Shown: in pieces, positions 49,431 to 62,582 of the stretch
Layout: the number at the start of each line of letters is the position of its first letter
Numbering within the stretch: position 1 is the stretch's first letter
Source: Patagioenas fasciata
Taxonomy: Eukaryota > Chordata > Aves > Columbiformes > Columbidae
Reading direction: 5' to 3'
DNA length: 64,000 nucleotides
NCBI RefSeq assembly: GCF_037038585.1
Contig: NC_092523.1
Coordinates: 50,299,501 to 50,363,500 of the forward strand
Translations under genes and position numbers: made by a program
The notes under the pieces: model-generated
Told to the model about the DNA's origin: nothing
What the model saw: the letters and a program-made list of their open reading frames with translations, nothing else
The model's database searches: none

Positions 49431-50722
49431 CCCAAATCTAAACCTAACCCCAAATCTAAACCTAACCCCAACCCCTAACTCCAAATCTAAACCAAACCCC
49501 AATCCCTAACCCCAAACCCTAACCCGAACCCCTAACCCCAAATCTAAACTTAACCCCAATCCCTAACCCCAAACCCTAACCCCAAATCTAAACCTAACCC
49601 CAACCCCTAAACCCCAACCCCTAACCCCAAATCTAAACCTAACCCCAATCCTGAACCCCAAACCCTAACCCCAAACCTAACCCCAAATCTAAACCTAACC
49701 CCAACCCCTAAACCCCAACCCCTAACCACAAATCTAAACCTAACCCAATCCCTAACCCCAAACCCTAACCCCAACCCCTAACCCCAAATCTAAACCTAAC
49801 CCCAATCCCTAACCCCAACCCCTAACCCCAACCCCTAAACCCAAATCTAAACCTAACCCCAACCCCTAAATCCCAACCCCTAACCCCAAATCTAAACCTA
49901 ACCCCAACCCATAACCCCAAATCTAAACCTAACCCCAATCCCTAACCCCAACCCCTAACCCCAAACCCTAACCCCAAATCTAAACCTAACCCCAATCCCT
50001 AACCCCAAACCCTAACCCCAAATCTAAACCTAACCCCAACCCCTAAACCCCAACCCCTAACCCCAAATCTAAACCTAACCCCAACCCCTAACCCCAACCC
50101 CCAACCCCAAATCTAAACCTAACCCCAAATCTAAACCTAACCCCAATCCCTAACCCCAAACCCTAACCCCAAATCTAAACTTAACCCCAACCCCTAAACC
50201 CCAACTCCTAACCCCAAATCTAAACCTAACCCCAACCCCTAACCCCAACCCCTAACCCCAAATCTAAACCTAACCCCAATCCCTAACCCCAACCTTTAAC
50301 CCCAAATCTAAACCTAACCCCAACCCCTAAACCCCAACCCCATCCCCAAATCTAAACCTAACCCCAATCCCTAACCCCAAACCGTAACCCCAACCCCTAA
50401 CCCCAAATCTAAACCTAACCCCAATCCCTAACCCCAACCCCTAACCCCAAATCTAAACCTAACCCCAACCCCTAAACCCCAACCCCTAAACCCAAATCTA
50501 AACCTAACCCCAATCCCTAACCCCAAACCCTAACCCCAAATCTAAACCTAACCCCAACCCCTAAACCCCAACCCCTAACCCCAAATCTAAACCTAACCCC
50601 AATCCCTAACCCCAACCCCTAACCCCAACCCTTAAACCCAAATCTAAACCTAACCCCAACCCCTAAACCCCAACCCCTAACCCCTAATCTAAACCTAACC
50701 CCAACCCCTAACCCCAAATCTA
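49424..50722 (+). repeat. P-family segment, copy 1
   Basis: Marked by rare words: AACCCGAACC (G at 49526), AATCCTGAACC (G at 49653), AACCGTAACC (G at 50384) and AACCTTTAACC (50295). The family context extends leftward to the satellite junction, so the junction lies inside a P copy. Edges are approximate. Confidence 0.75.
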
Positions 50723-51990
50723 AACCTAACCCCAATCCCTAACCCCAAACCCTAACCCGAACCCCTAACCCCAAATCTAAACTTAACCCCAATCCCTAAC
50801 CCCAAACCCTAACCCCAAATCTAAACCTAACCCCAACCCCTAAACCCCAACCCCTAACCCCAAATCTAAACCTAACCCCAATCCTGAACCCCAAACCCTA
50901 ACCCCAAACCTAACCCCAAATCTAAACCTAACCCCAACCCCTAAACCCCAACCCCTAACCCCAAATCTAAACCTAACCCAATCCCTAACCCCAAACCCTA
51001 ACCCCAACCCCTAACCCCAAATCTAAACCTAACCCCAATCCCTAACCCCAACCCCTAACCCCAACCCCTAAACCCAAATCTAAACCTAACCCCAACCCCT
51101 AAATCCCAACCCCTAACCCCAAATCTAAACCTAACCCCAACCCATAACCCCAAATCTAAACCTAACCCCAATCCCTAACCCCAACCCCTAACCCCAAACC
51201 CTAACCCCAAATCTAAACCTAACCCCAATCCCTAACCCCAAACCCTAACCCCAAATCTAAACCTAACCCCAACCCCTAAACCCCAACCCCTAACCCCAAA
51301 TCTAAACCTAACCCCAACCCCTAACCCCAACCCCCAACCCCAAATCTAAACCTAACCCCAAATCTAAACCTAACCCCAATCCCTAACCCCAAACCCTAAC
51401 CCCAAATCTAAACTTAAGCTCAACCCCTAAACCCCAACTCCTAACCCCAAATCTAAACCTAACCCCAACCCCTAACCCCAACCCCTAACCCCAAATCTAA
51501 ACCTAACCCCAATCCCTAACCCCAACCTTTAACCCCAAATCTAAACCTAACCCCAACCCCTAAACCCCAACCCCATCCCCAAATCTAAACCTAACCCCAA
51601 TCCCTAACCCCAAACCGTAACCCCAACCCCTAACCCCAAATCTAAACCTAACCCCAATCCCTAACCCCAACCCCTAACCCCAAATCTAAACCTAACCCCA
51701 ACCCCTAAACCCCAAACCCTAAACCCAAATCTAAACCTAACCCCAATCCCTAACCCCAAACCCTAACCCCAAATCTAAACCTAACCCCAACCCCTAAACC
51801 CCAACCCCTAACCCCAAATCTAAACCTAACCCCAATCCCTAACCCCAACCCCTAACCCCAACCCTTAAACCCAAATCTAAACCTAACCCCAACCCCTAAA
51901 CCCCAACCCCTAACCCCTAATCTAAACCTAACCCCAACCCCTAACCCCAAATCTAAACCTAACCCCAATCCCTAACCCCAAACCCTAACC
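50723..51990 (+). repeat. P-family segment, copy 2 (tandem, +1233 bp)
   Basis: All copy 1 markers recur exactly 1233 bp later: G at 50759, 50886 and 51617, and TTT at 51528. CCCCTAATCT recurs from 50681 to 51914. Only a few substitutions separate the copies, such as TTAAGCTC at 51414. Confidence 0.8.
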
Positions 51991-52240
51991 CCAACACCTA
52001 ACCCCAAATCTAAACCTAACCCCAATCCCTAACCCCAAACCCTAACCCCAAATCTAAACCTAACCACAACCCCTAAACCCCAACCCCTAACCCCAAATCT
52101 AAACCTAACCCCAACCCCTAACCCCAACCCCTAACCCCAAATCTAAACCTAACCTCAACCCCTAACCCCAACCCCTAACCCCAACCCCTAACCCCAACCC
52201 CTAACCCCAACCCCTAAACCCAAATCTAAACCAAACCCCA
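51914..52240 (+). repeat. Q-family core, copy 1
   Basis: Defined by CCCCTAATCT followed, 241 bp later, by AACCTCAACC (T at 52155). AACACCTAACC and AACCACAACC lie between them. Core limits are marker-based. Confidence 0.65.
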
Positions 52241-52761
52241 TCCCCTAACTCCAAATCTAAACCTAACCCCAATCCCTAACCCCAAACCCTAACCCCAACC
52301 CCTAACCCCAAATCTAAACCTAACCCCAATCCCTAACCCCAAACCCTAACCCCAAATCTAAACCTAACCCCAATCCCTAACCCCAAACCCTAACCCCAAA
52401 TCTAAACCTAACCCCAACCCCTAAACCCCAACCCCTAACCCCAAATCTAAACCTAACCCCAATCCCTAACCCCAACCCCTAACCCCAAATCAAAACCTAA
52501 CCCCAACCCCTAAACCCCAACTCCTAACCCCAAATCTAAACCAAACCCCAACCCCTAACCCCAACCCCTAACCCCAAATCTAAACCTAACCCCAATCCCT
52601 AACCCCAACCCCTAACCCCAAATCTAAACCAAACCCCAACCCCTAAACCCAACCCCTAACCCCAAATCTAAACCTAACCCCAATCCCTAACCCCAACCCC
52701 TAACCCCAACCCTTAAACCCAAATCTAAACTTAACCCCAACCCCTAAACCCCAACCCCTAA

Positions 52762-53105
52762 CCCCTAATCTAAACCTAACCCCAACCCCTAACCCCAAAT
52801 CTAAACCTAACCCCAATCCCTAACCCCAAACCCTAACCCCAACACCTAACCCCAAATCTAAACCTAACCCCAATCCCTAACCCCAAACCCTAACCCCAAA
52901 TCTAAACCTAACCACAACCCCTAAACCCCAACCCCTAACCCCAAATCTAAACCTAACCCCAACCCCTAACCCCAACCCCTAACCCCAAATCTAAACCTAA
53001 CCTCAACCCCTAACCCCAACCCCTAACCCCAACCCCTAACCCCAACCCCTAACCCCAAATCTAAACCTAACCCCAAATCTAAACCTAACCCCATCCCCTA
53101 ACTCC
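52762..53105 (+). repeat. Q-family core, copy 2
   Basis: Same marker pair (52762 and 53003, 241 bp apart). It ends in CCATCCCCTAACTCC at about 53091. It matches copy 4 at a shift of 4311 bp, which also holds for AAATCAAAACC and TCTACACCT further right. Confidence 0.7.
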
Positions 53106-54316
53106 AAATCTAAACCTAACCCCAATCCCTAACCCCAAACCCTAACCCCAACCCCTAACCCCAAATCTAAACCTAACCCCAATCCCTAACACCAAACCCT
53201 AACCCCAAATCTAAACCTAACCCCAATCCCTAACCCCAAACCCTAACCCCAAATCTAAACCTAACCCCAACCCCTAAACCCCAACCCCTAACCCCAAATC
53301 TAAACCTAACCCCAATCCCTAACCCCAACCCCTAACCCCAAATCAAAACCTAACCCCAACCCCTAAACCCCAACTCCTAACCCCAAATCTAAACCAAACC
53401 CCAACCCCTAACCCCAACCCCTAACCCCAAATCTAAACCTAACCCCAATCCCTAACCCCAACCCCTAACCCCAAATCTAAACCAAACCCCAACCCCTAAA
53501 CCCAACCCCTAACCCCAAATCTAAACCTAACACCAATCCCTAACCCCAAACCCTAACCCCAACCCCTAAACCCAAATCTACACCTAACCCCAACCCCTAA
53601 CCCCAACCCCTAACCCCAACCCCTAAACCCAAATCTAAACCAAACCCCAACCCCTAACCCCAACCCCTAACCCCAAATCTAAACCTAACCCCAATCCCTA
53701 ACCCCAACCCCTAACCCCAAATCTAAACCAAACCCCAAGCCCTAAACCCAACCCCTAACCCCAAATCTAAACCTAACCCCAATCCCTAACCCCAACCCCT
53801 AACCCCAACCCCTAAACCCAAATCTAAACCTAACCCCAATCCCTAACCCCAAACCCTAACCCCAAATCTAAACCTAACCCCAACCCCTAAACCCCAACCC
53901 CTAACCCCAAATCTAAACCTAACCCCAATCCCTAACCCCAAACCCTAACTTCAACCCCTAACCCCAAATATAAACCTAACCCCAATCCCTAAACCCAACC
54001 CCTAACCCCAACCCCTAAACCCAAATCTAAACCTAACCCCAACCCCTAAACCCAACCCCTAACCCCAAATCTAAACCTAACACCAATCCCTAACCCCAAA
54101 CCCTAACCCCAACCCCTAACCCCAAATCTAAACATAACCCCAATCCCTAACCCCAAACCCTAACCCCAAATCTAAACCTAACCCCAACCCCTAAACCCCA
54201 ACCCCTAACCCCAAATCTAAACCTAACCCCAACCCCTAACCCCAACCCCTATCCCCAAATCTAAACCTAACCTCAACCCCTAACCCCAACCCCTAACCCC
54301 AACCCCTAACCCCAAC

Positions 54317-55505
54317 CCCTAACCCCAAATCTAAACCTAACCCCAAATCTAAACCTAACCCCAACCCCTAACTCCAAATCTAAACCAAACCCCAATCCCT
54401 AACCCCAAACCCTAACCCGAACCCCTAACCCCAAATCTAAACTTAACCCCAATCCCTAACCCCAAACCCTAACCCCAAATCTAAACCTAACCCCAACCCC
54501 TAAACCCCAACCCCTAACCCCAAATCTAAACCTAACCCCAATCCTGAACCCCAAACCCTAACCCCAAACCTAACCCCAAATCTAAACCTAACCCCAACCC
54601 CTAAACCCCAACCCCTAACCACAAATCTAAACCTAACCCAATCCCTAACCCCAAACCCTAACCCCAACCCCTAACCCCAAATCTAAACCTAACCCCAATC
54701 CCTAACCCCAACCCCTAACCCCAACCCCTAAACCCAAATCTAAACCTAACCCCAACCCCTAAACCCCAACCCCTAACCCCAAATCTAAACCCTAACCCCA
54801 ACCCATAACCCCAAATCTAAACCTAACCCCAATCCCTAACCCCAACCCCTAACCCCAAACCCTAACCCCAAATCTAAACCTAACCCCAATCCCTAACCCC
54901 AAACCCTAACCCCAAATCTAAACCTAACCCCAACCCCTAAACCCCAACCCCTAACCCCAAATCTAAACCTAACCCCAACCCCTAACCCCAACCCCCAACC
55001 CCAAATCTAAACCTAACCCCAAATCTAAACCTAACCCCAATCCCTAACCCCAAACCCTAACCCCAAATCTAAACTTAACCCCAACCCCTAAACCCCAACT
55101 CCTAACCCCAAATCTAAACCTAACCCCAACCCCTAACCCCAACCCCTAACCCCAAATCTAAACCTAACCCCAATCCCTAACCCCAACCTTTAACCCCAAA
55201 TCTAAACCTAACCCCAACCCCTAAACCCCAACCCCATCCCCAAATCTAAACCTAACCCCAATCCCTAACCCCAAACCCTAACCCCAACCCCTAACCCCAA
55301 ATCTAAACCTAACCCCAATCCCTAACCCCAACCCCTAACCCCAAATCTAAACCTAACCCCAACCCCTAAACCCCAACCCCTAAACCCAAATCTAAACCTA
55401 ACCCCAATCCCTAACCCCAAACCCTAACCCCAAATCTAAACCTAACCCCAACCCCTAAACCCCAACCCCTAACCCCAAATCTAAACCTAACCCCAATCCC
55501 TAACC
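54317..55505 (+). repeat. P-family segment, copy 3
   Basis: Markers are at 54419, 54546 and 55189. It is closer to copy 1 than to copy 2, sharing CTAACTCC, ATCTAAACCAAACC and AACCACAAATC at a shift of 4893 bp. A 1-bp insertion lies near 54789. Divergence at about 55505 sets the right edge. Confidence 0.75.
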
Positions 55506-56237
55506 CCAAACCCTAACCCCAACCCCTAACCCCAAATATAAACCTAACCCCAATCCCTAACCCCAACCCCTAACCCCAACCCCTAAACCCAAATCTAAAC
55601 CTAACCCCAACCCCTAAACCCAAACCCCTAACCCCAAATCTAAACCTAACCCCAACCCCTAACCCCAAATCTAAACCTAACCCCAATCCCTAACCCCAAA
55701 CCCTAACCCCAACCCCTAACCCCAAATCTAAACCTAACCCCAATCCCTAACCCCAAACCCTAACCCCAAATCTAAACCTAACCCCAACCCCTAAACCCCA
55801 ACCCCTAACCCTAAATCTAAACCTAACCCCAACCCCTAACCCCAAATCTAAACCTAACCTCAACCCCTAACCCCAACCCCTAACCCCAAATCTAAACCTA
55901 ACCCCAAATCTAAACCTAACCCCAACCCATAACTCCAAATCTAAACCTAACCCCAATCCCTAACCCCAAACCCTAACCCCAACCCCTAACCCCAAATCTA
56001 AACTTAACCCCAATCCCTAACCCCAAACCCTAACCCCAAATCTAAACCTAACACCAACCCCTAAACCCCAACCCCTAACCCCAAATCTAAACCTAACCGC
56101 AATCCCTAACCCCAAACCCTAACCCCAACCCCTAACCCCAAATCTAAACCTAACCCCAATCCCTAACCCCAACCCCTAACCCCAACCCTTAAACCCAAAT
56201 CTAAACCTAACCCCAACCCCTAAACCCCAACCCCTAA

Positions 56238-56580
56238 CCCCTAATCTAAACCTAACCCCAACCCCTAACCCCAAATCTAAACCTAACCCCAATCCCTAAC
56301 CCCAAACCCTAACCCCAACACCTAACCCCAAATCTAAACCTAACCCCAATCCCTAACCCCAAACCCTAACCCCAAATCTAAACCTAACCACAACCCCTAA
56401 ACCCCAACCCCTAACCCCAAATCTAAACCTAACCCCAACCCCTAACCCCAACCCCTAACCCCAAATCTAAACCTAACCTCAACCCCTAACCCCAACCCCT
56501 AACCCCAACCCCTAACCCCAACCCCTAACCCCAAATCTAAACCTAACCCCAAATCTAAACCTAACCCCATCCCCTAACTC
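56238..56580 (+). repeat. Q-family core, copy 3
   Basis: Marker pair at 56238 and 56479. It is followed by CAAACACTAA at 56612 and by a second CCCCTAATCT at 56737 that lacks the downstream AACCTCAACC, so that one is a broken copy. Confidence 0.65.
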
Positions 56581-57072
56581 CAAATCTAAACCTAACCCCA
56601 ATCCCTAACCCCAAACACTAACCCCAACCCCTAACCCCAAATCTAAACCTAACCCCAATCCCTAACCCCAACCCCTAACCCCAACACTTAAACCCAAATC
56701 TAAACTTAACCCCAACCCCTAAACCCCAACCCCTAACCCCTAATCTAAACCTAACCCCAACCCCTAACCCCAAATCTAAACCTAACCCCAATCCCTAACC
56801 CCAAACCCTAACCCCAACACCTAACCCCAAATCTAAACCTAACCCCAATCCCTAACCCCAAACCCTAACCCCAAATCTAAACCTAACCCCAACCCCTAAA
56901 CCCCAACCCCTAACCCCAAATCTAAACCTAACCCCAATCCCTAACCCCAAACCCTAACCCCAACCCCTAACCCCAAATATAAACCTAACCCCAATCCCTA
57001 ACCCCAACCCCTAACCCCAACACTTAAACCCAAATCTAAACTTAACCCCAACCCCTAAACCCCAACCCCTAA

Positions 57073-57416
57073 CCCCTAATCTAAACCTAACCCCAACCCC
57101 TAACCCCAAATCTAAACCTAACCCCAATCCCTAACCCCAAACCCTAACCCCAACACCTAACCCCAAATCTAAACCTAACCCCAATCCCTAACCCCAAACC
57201 CTAACCCCAAATCTAAACCTAACCACAACCCCTAAACCCCAACCCCTAACCCCAAATCTAAACCTAACCCCAACCCCTAACCCCAACCCCTAACCCCAAA
57301 TCTAAACCTAACCTCAACCCCTAACCCCAACCCCTAACCCCAACCCCTAACCCCAACCCCTAACCCCAAATCTAAACCTAACCCCAAATCTAAACCTAAC
57401 CCCATCCCCTAACTCC
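57073..57416 (+). repeat. Q-family core, copy 4
   Basis: Marker pair at 57073 and 57314, with CCATCCCCT at 57402. It is part of a segment duplicated from the 52.8-53.6 kb region at a constant shift of 4311 bp. Confidence 0.7.
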
Positions 57417-58439
57417 AAATCTAAACCTAACCCCAATCCCTAACCCCAAACCCTAACCCCAACCCCTAACCCCAAATCTAAACCTAACCCCAATCCCTAA
57501 CCCCAAACCCTAACCCCAAATCTAAACCTAACCCCAATCCCTAACCCCAAACCCTAACCCCAAATCTAAACCTAACCCCAACCCCTAAACCCCAACCCCT
57601 AACCCCAAATCTAAACCTAACCCCAATCCCTAACCCCAACCCCTAACCCCAAATCAAAACCTAACCCCAACCCCTAAACCCCAACTCCTAACCCCAAATC
57701 TAAACCAAACCCCAACCCCTAACCCCAACCCCTAACCCCAAATCTAAACCTAACCCCAATCCCTAACCCCAACCCCTAACCCCAAATCTAAACCAAACCC
57801 CAACCCCTAAACCCAACCCCTAACCCCAAATCTAAACCTAACACCAATCCCTAACCCCAAACCCTAACCCCAACCCCTAAACCCAAATCTACACCTAACC
57901 CCAACCCCTAACCCCAACCCCTAACCCCAACCCCTAAACCCAAATCTAAACCTAACCCCAATCCCTAACCCCAAACCCTAACCCCAAATCTAAACCTAAC
58001 CCCAACCCCTAAACCCCAACCCCTAACCCCAAATCTAAACCTAACCCCAATCCCTAACCCCAAACCCTAACCCCAACCCCTAACCCCAAATATAAACCTA
58101 ACCCCAATCCCTAAACCCAACCCCTAACCCCAACCCCTAAACCCAAATCTAAACCTAACCCCAACCCCTAAACCCAACCCCTAACCCCAAATCTAAACCT
58201 AACACCAATCCCTAACCCCAAACCCTAACCCCAACCCCTAACCCCAAATCTAAACCTAACCCCAATCCCTAACCCCAAACCCTAACCCCAAATCTAAACC
58301 TAACCCCAACCCCTAAACCCCAACCCCTAACCCCAAATCTAAACCTAACCCCAACCCCTAACCCCACCTCTATCCCCAAATCTAAACCTAACCTCAACCC
58401 CTAACCCCAACCCCTAACCCCAACCCCTAACCCCAACCC

Positions 58440-58875
58440 CTAACCCCAAATCTAAACCTAACCCCAAATCTAAACCTAACCCCAACCCCTAACTCCAAAT
58501 CTAAACCAAACCCCAATCCCTAACCCCAAACCCTAACCCGAACCCCTAACCCCAAATCTAAACTTAACCCCAATCCCTAACCCCAAACCCTAACCCCAAA
58601 TCTAAACCTAACCCCAACCCCTAAACCCCAACCCCTAACCCCAAATCTAAACCTAACCCCAATCCTGAACCCCAAACCCTAACCCCAAACCTAACCCCAA
58701 ATCTAAACCTAACCCCAACCCCTAAACCCCAACCCCTAACCACAAATCTAAACCTAACCCAATCCCTAACCCCAAACCCTAACCCCAACCACTAACCCCA
58801 AATCTAAACCTAACCCCAATCCCTAACCCCAACCCCTAACCCCAACCCCTAAACCCAAATCTAAACCTAACCCCA
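58440..58875 (+). repeat. P-family segment, copy 4 (partial)
   Basis: Markers are at 58540 and 58667 and include the AACCACAAATC word. It leaves the P order at about 58875, before the later markers, so it is a truncated copy lying 827 bp before copy 5. Confidence 0.7.
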
Positions 58876-59266
58876 ATCCCTAACCCCAAACCCTAACCCC
58901 AACCCCTAACCCCAAATATAAACCTAACCCCAATCCCTAACCCCAACCCCTAACCCCAACCCCTAAACCCAAATCTAAACCTAACCCCAACCCCTAAACC
59001 CAACCCCTAACCCCAAATCTAAACCTAACACCAATCCCTAACCCCAAACCCTAACCCCAACCCCTAACCCCAAATCTAAACCTAACCCCAATCCCTAACC
59101 CCAAACCCTAACTTCAAATCTAAACCTAACCCCAACCCCTAAACCCCAACCCCTAACCCCAAATCTAAACCTAACCCCAACCCCTAACCCCAACCCCTAT
59201 CCCCAAATCTAAACCTAACCTCAACCCCTAACCCCAACCCCTAACCCCAACCCCTAACCCCAACCC

Positions 59267-60228
59267 CTAACCCCAAATCTAAACCTAACCCCAAATCTAA
59301 ACCTAACCCCAACCCCTAACTCCAAATCTAAACCAAACCCCAATCCCTAACCCCAAACCCTAACCCGAACCCCTAACCCCAAATCTAAACTTAACCCCAA
59401 TCCCTAACCCCAAACCCTAACCCCAAATCTAAACCTAACCCCAACCCCTAAACCCCAACCCCTAACCCCAAATCTAAACCTAACCCCAATCCTGAACCCC
59501 AAACCCTAACCCCAAACCTAACCCCAAATCTAAACCTAACCCCAACCCCTAAAGCCCAACCCCTAACCACAAATCTAAACCTAACCCAATCCCTAACCCC
59601 AAACCCTAACCCCAACCCCTAACCCCAAATCTAAACCTAACCCCATTCCCTAACCCCAACCCCTAACCCCAACCCCTAAACCCAAATCTAAACCTAACCC
59701 CAACCCCTAAACCCCAACCCCTAACCCCAAATCTAAACCTAACCCCAACCCATAACCCCAAATCTAAACCTAACCCCAATCCCTAACCCCAACCCCTATC
59801 CCCAAACCCTAACCCCAAATCTAAACCTAACCGCAATCCCTAACCCCAAACCCTAACCCCAAATCTAAACCTAACACCAACCCCTAAACCCCAACCCCTA
59901 ACCCCAAATCTAAACCTAACCCCAACCCCTAACCCCAACCCCCAACCCCAAATCTAAACCTAACCCCAAATCTAAACCTAACCCCAATCCCTAACCCCAA
60001 ACCCTAACCCCAAATCTAAACTTAACCCCAACCCCTAAACCCCAACTCCTAACCCCAAATCTAAACCTAACCCCAACCCCTAACCCCAACCCCTAACCCC
60101 AAATCTAAACCTAACCCCAATCCTAACCCCAACCTTTAACCCCAAATCTAAACCTAACCCCAACCCCTAAACCCCAACCCCATCCCCAAATCTAAACCTA
60201 ACCCCAATCCCTAACCCCAAACCCTAAC
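59267..60228 (+). repeat. P-family segment, copy 5
   Basis: Markers are at 59367, 59494 and TTT at 60135, in the same order and spacing as copy 1 apart from a 1-bp deletion (AATCCTAACC at about 60119). Private G changes are at 59554 and 59833. Confidence 0.75.
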
Positions 60229-60506
60229 CCCAAATCTAAACCTAACCCCAACCCCTAAACCCCAACCCCTAACCCCAAATCTAAACCTAACCCCAATCCC
60301 TAACCCCAAACCCTAACCCCAAATCTAAACCTAACCCCAACCCCTAACCCCAAATCTAAACCTAACCCCAATCCCTAACCCCAAACCCTAACCCCAACCC
60401 CTAACCCCAAATCTAAACCTAACCCCAATCCCTAACCCCAACCCCTAACCCCAACCCTTAAACCCAAATCTAAACCTAACCCCAACCCCTAAACCCCAAC
60501 CCCTAA

Positions 60507-60850
60507 CCCCTAATCTAAACCTAACCCCAACCCCTAACCCCAAATCTAAACCTAACCCCAATCCCTAACCCCAAACCCTAACCCCAACACCTAACCCCAA
60601 ATCTAAACCTAACCCCAATCCCTAACCCCAAACCCTAACCCCAAATCTAAACCTAACCACAAACCCTAAACCCCAACCCCTAACCCCAAATCTAAACCTA
60701 ACCCCAACCCCTAACCCCAACCCCTAACCCCAAATCTAAACCTAACCTCAACCCCTAACCCCAACCCCTAACCCCAACCCCTAACCCCAACCCCTAACCC
60801 CAAATCTAAACCTAACCCCAAATCTAAACCTAACCCCATCCCCTAACTCC
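60507..60850 (+). repeat. Q-family core, copy 5
   Basis: Marker pair at 60507 and 60748. It matches copy 3 at a shift of 4269 bp, including the CAAACACTAA word (56612 to 60881) and the following CCCCTAATCT (56737 to 61006). Confidence 0.7.
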
Positions 60851-61005
60851 AAATCTAAACCTAACCCCAATCCCTAACCCCAAACACTAACCCCAACCCC
60901 TAACCCCAAATCTAAACCTAACCCCAATCCCTAACCCCAACCCCTAACCCCAACCCTTAAACCCAAATCTAAACTTAACCCCAACCCCTAAACCCCAACC
61001 CCTAA

Positions 61006-61348
61006 CCCCTAATCTAAACCTAACCCCAACCCCTAACCCCAAATCTAAACCTAACCCCAATCCCTAACCCCAAACCCTAACCCCAACACCTAACCCCAAA
61101 TCTAAACCTAACCCCAATCCCTAACCCCAAACCCTAACCCCAAATCTAAACCTAACCACAACCCCTAAACCCCAACCCCTAACCCCAAATCTAAACCTAA
61201 CCCCAACCCCTAACCCCAACCCCTAACCCCAAATCTAAACCTAACCTCAACCCCTAACCCCAACCCCTAACCCCAACCCCTAACCCCAACCCCTAACCCC
61301 AAATCTAAACCTAACCCCAAATCTAAACCTAACCCCATCCCCTAACTC
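61006..61348 (+). repeat. Q-family core, copy 6
   Basis: Marker pair at 61006 and 61247. First member of a tandem pair with copy 7 at a shift of 1233 bp. Confidence 0.7.
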
Positions 61349-62238
61349 CAAATCTAAACCTAACCCCAATCCCTAACCCCAAACCCTAACCCCAACCCCT
61401 AACCCCAAATCTAAACCTAACCCCAATCCCTAACCCCAAACCCTAACCCCAAATCTAAACCTAACCCCAATCCCTAACCCCAAACCCTAACCCCAAATCT
61501 AAACCTAACCCCAACCCCTAAACCCCAACCCCTAACCCCAAATCTAAACCTAACCCCAATCCCTAACCCCAACCCCTAACCCCAAATCAAAACCTAACCC
61601 CAACCCCTAAACCCCAACTCCTAACCCCAAATCTAAACCAAACCCCAACCCCTAACCCCAACCCCTAACCCCAAATCTAAACCAAACCCCAACCCCTAAA
61701 CCCTAACCCCTAACCCCAAATCTAAACCTAACCCCAATCCCTAACCCCAAACCCTAACCCCAACCCCTAACCCCAAATCTAAACCTAACCCCACTCCCTA
61801 ACCCCAACCCCTACCCCAACCCCTAAACCCAAATCTAAACCTAACCCCAACCCCTAAACCCCAACCCCTAACCCCAAATCTAAACCTAACCCCAACCCCT
61901 AAACCCAAATCTACACCTAACCCCAACCCCTAACCCCAACCCCTAACCCCAACCCCTAAACCCAAATCTAAACCTAACCCCAACCCCTAACCCCAAACCC
62001 TAACCCCAAATCTAAACCTAACCTCAACCCCTAAACCCCAACCCCTAACCCCAAATCTAAACCTAACCCCATCCCCTAACTCCAAATCTAAACCTAACCC
62101 CAATCCCTAACCCCAAACACTAACCCCAACCCCTAACCCCAAATCTAAACCTAACCCCAATCCCTAACCCCAACCCCTAACCCCAACCCTTAAACCCAAA
62201 TCTAAACTTAACCCCAACCCCTAAACCCCAACCCCTAA

Positions 62239-62582
62239 CCCCTAATCTAAACCTAACCCCAACCCCTAACCCCAAATCTAAACCTAACCCCAATCCCTAA
62301 CCCCAAACCCTAACCCCAACACCTAACCCCAAATCTAAACCTAACCCCAATCCCTAACCCCAAACCCTAACCCCAAATCTAAACCTAACCACAACCCCTA
62401 AACCCCAACCCCTAACCCCAAATCTAAACCTAACCCCAACCCCTAACCCCAACCCCTAACCCCAAATCTAAACCTAACCTCAACCCCTAACCCCAACCCC
62501 TAACCCCAACCCCTAACCCCAACCCCTAACCCCAAATCTAAACCTAACCCCAAATCTAAACCTAACCCCATCCCCTAACTCC
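62239..62582 (+). repeat. Q-family core, copy 7
   Basis: Marker pair at 62239 and 62480, exactly 1233 bp after copy 6. The same shift holds for CAAACACTAA (60881 to 62114) and AAATCAAAACC (61587 to 62820). Confidence 0.7.

Noticed and set aside
49257..49509. Two overlapping ORFs of 81 codons across the right junction
   Set aside because: Their repeat-derived ends (such as PNLNLTPN-type or GVRFRF-type) are low-complexity translation of the C-rich tract. They are junction artefacts.
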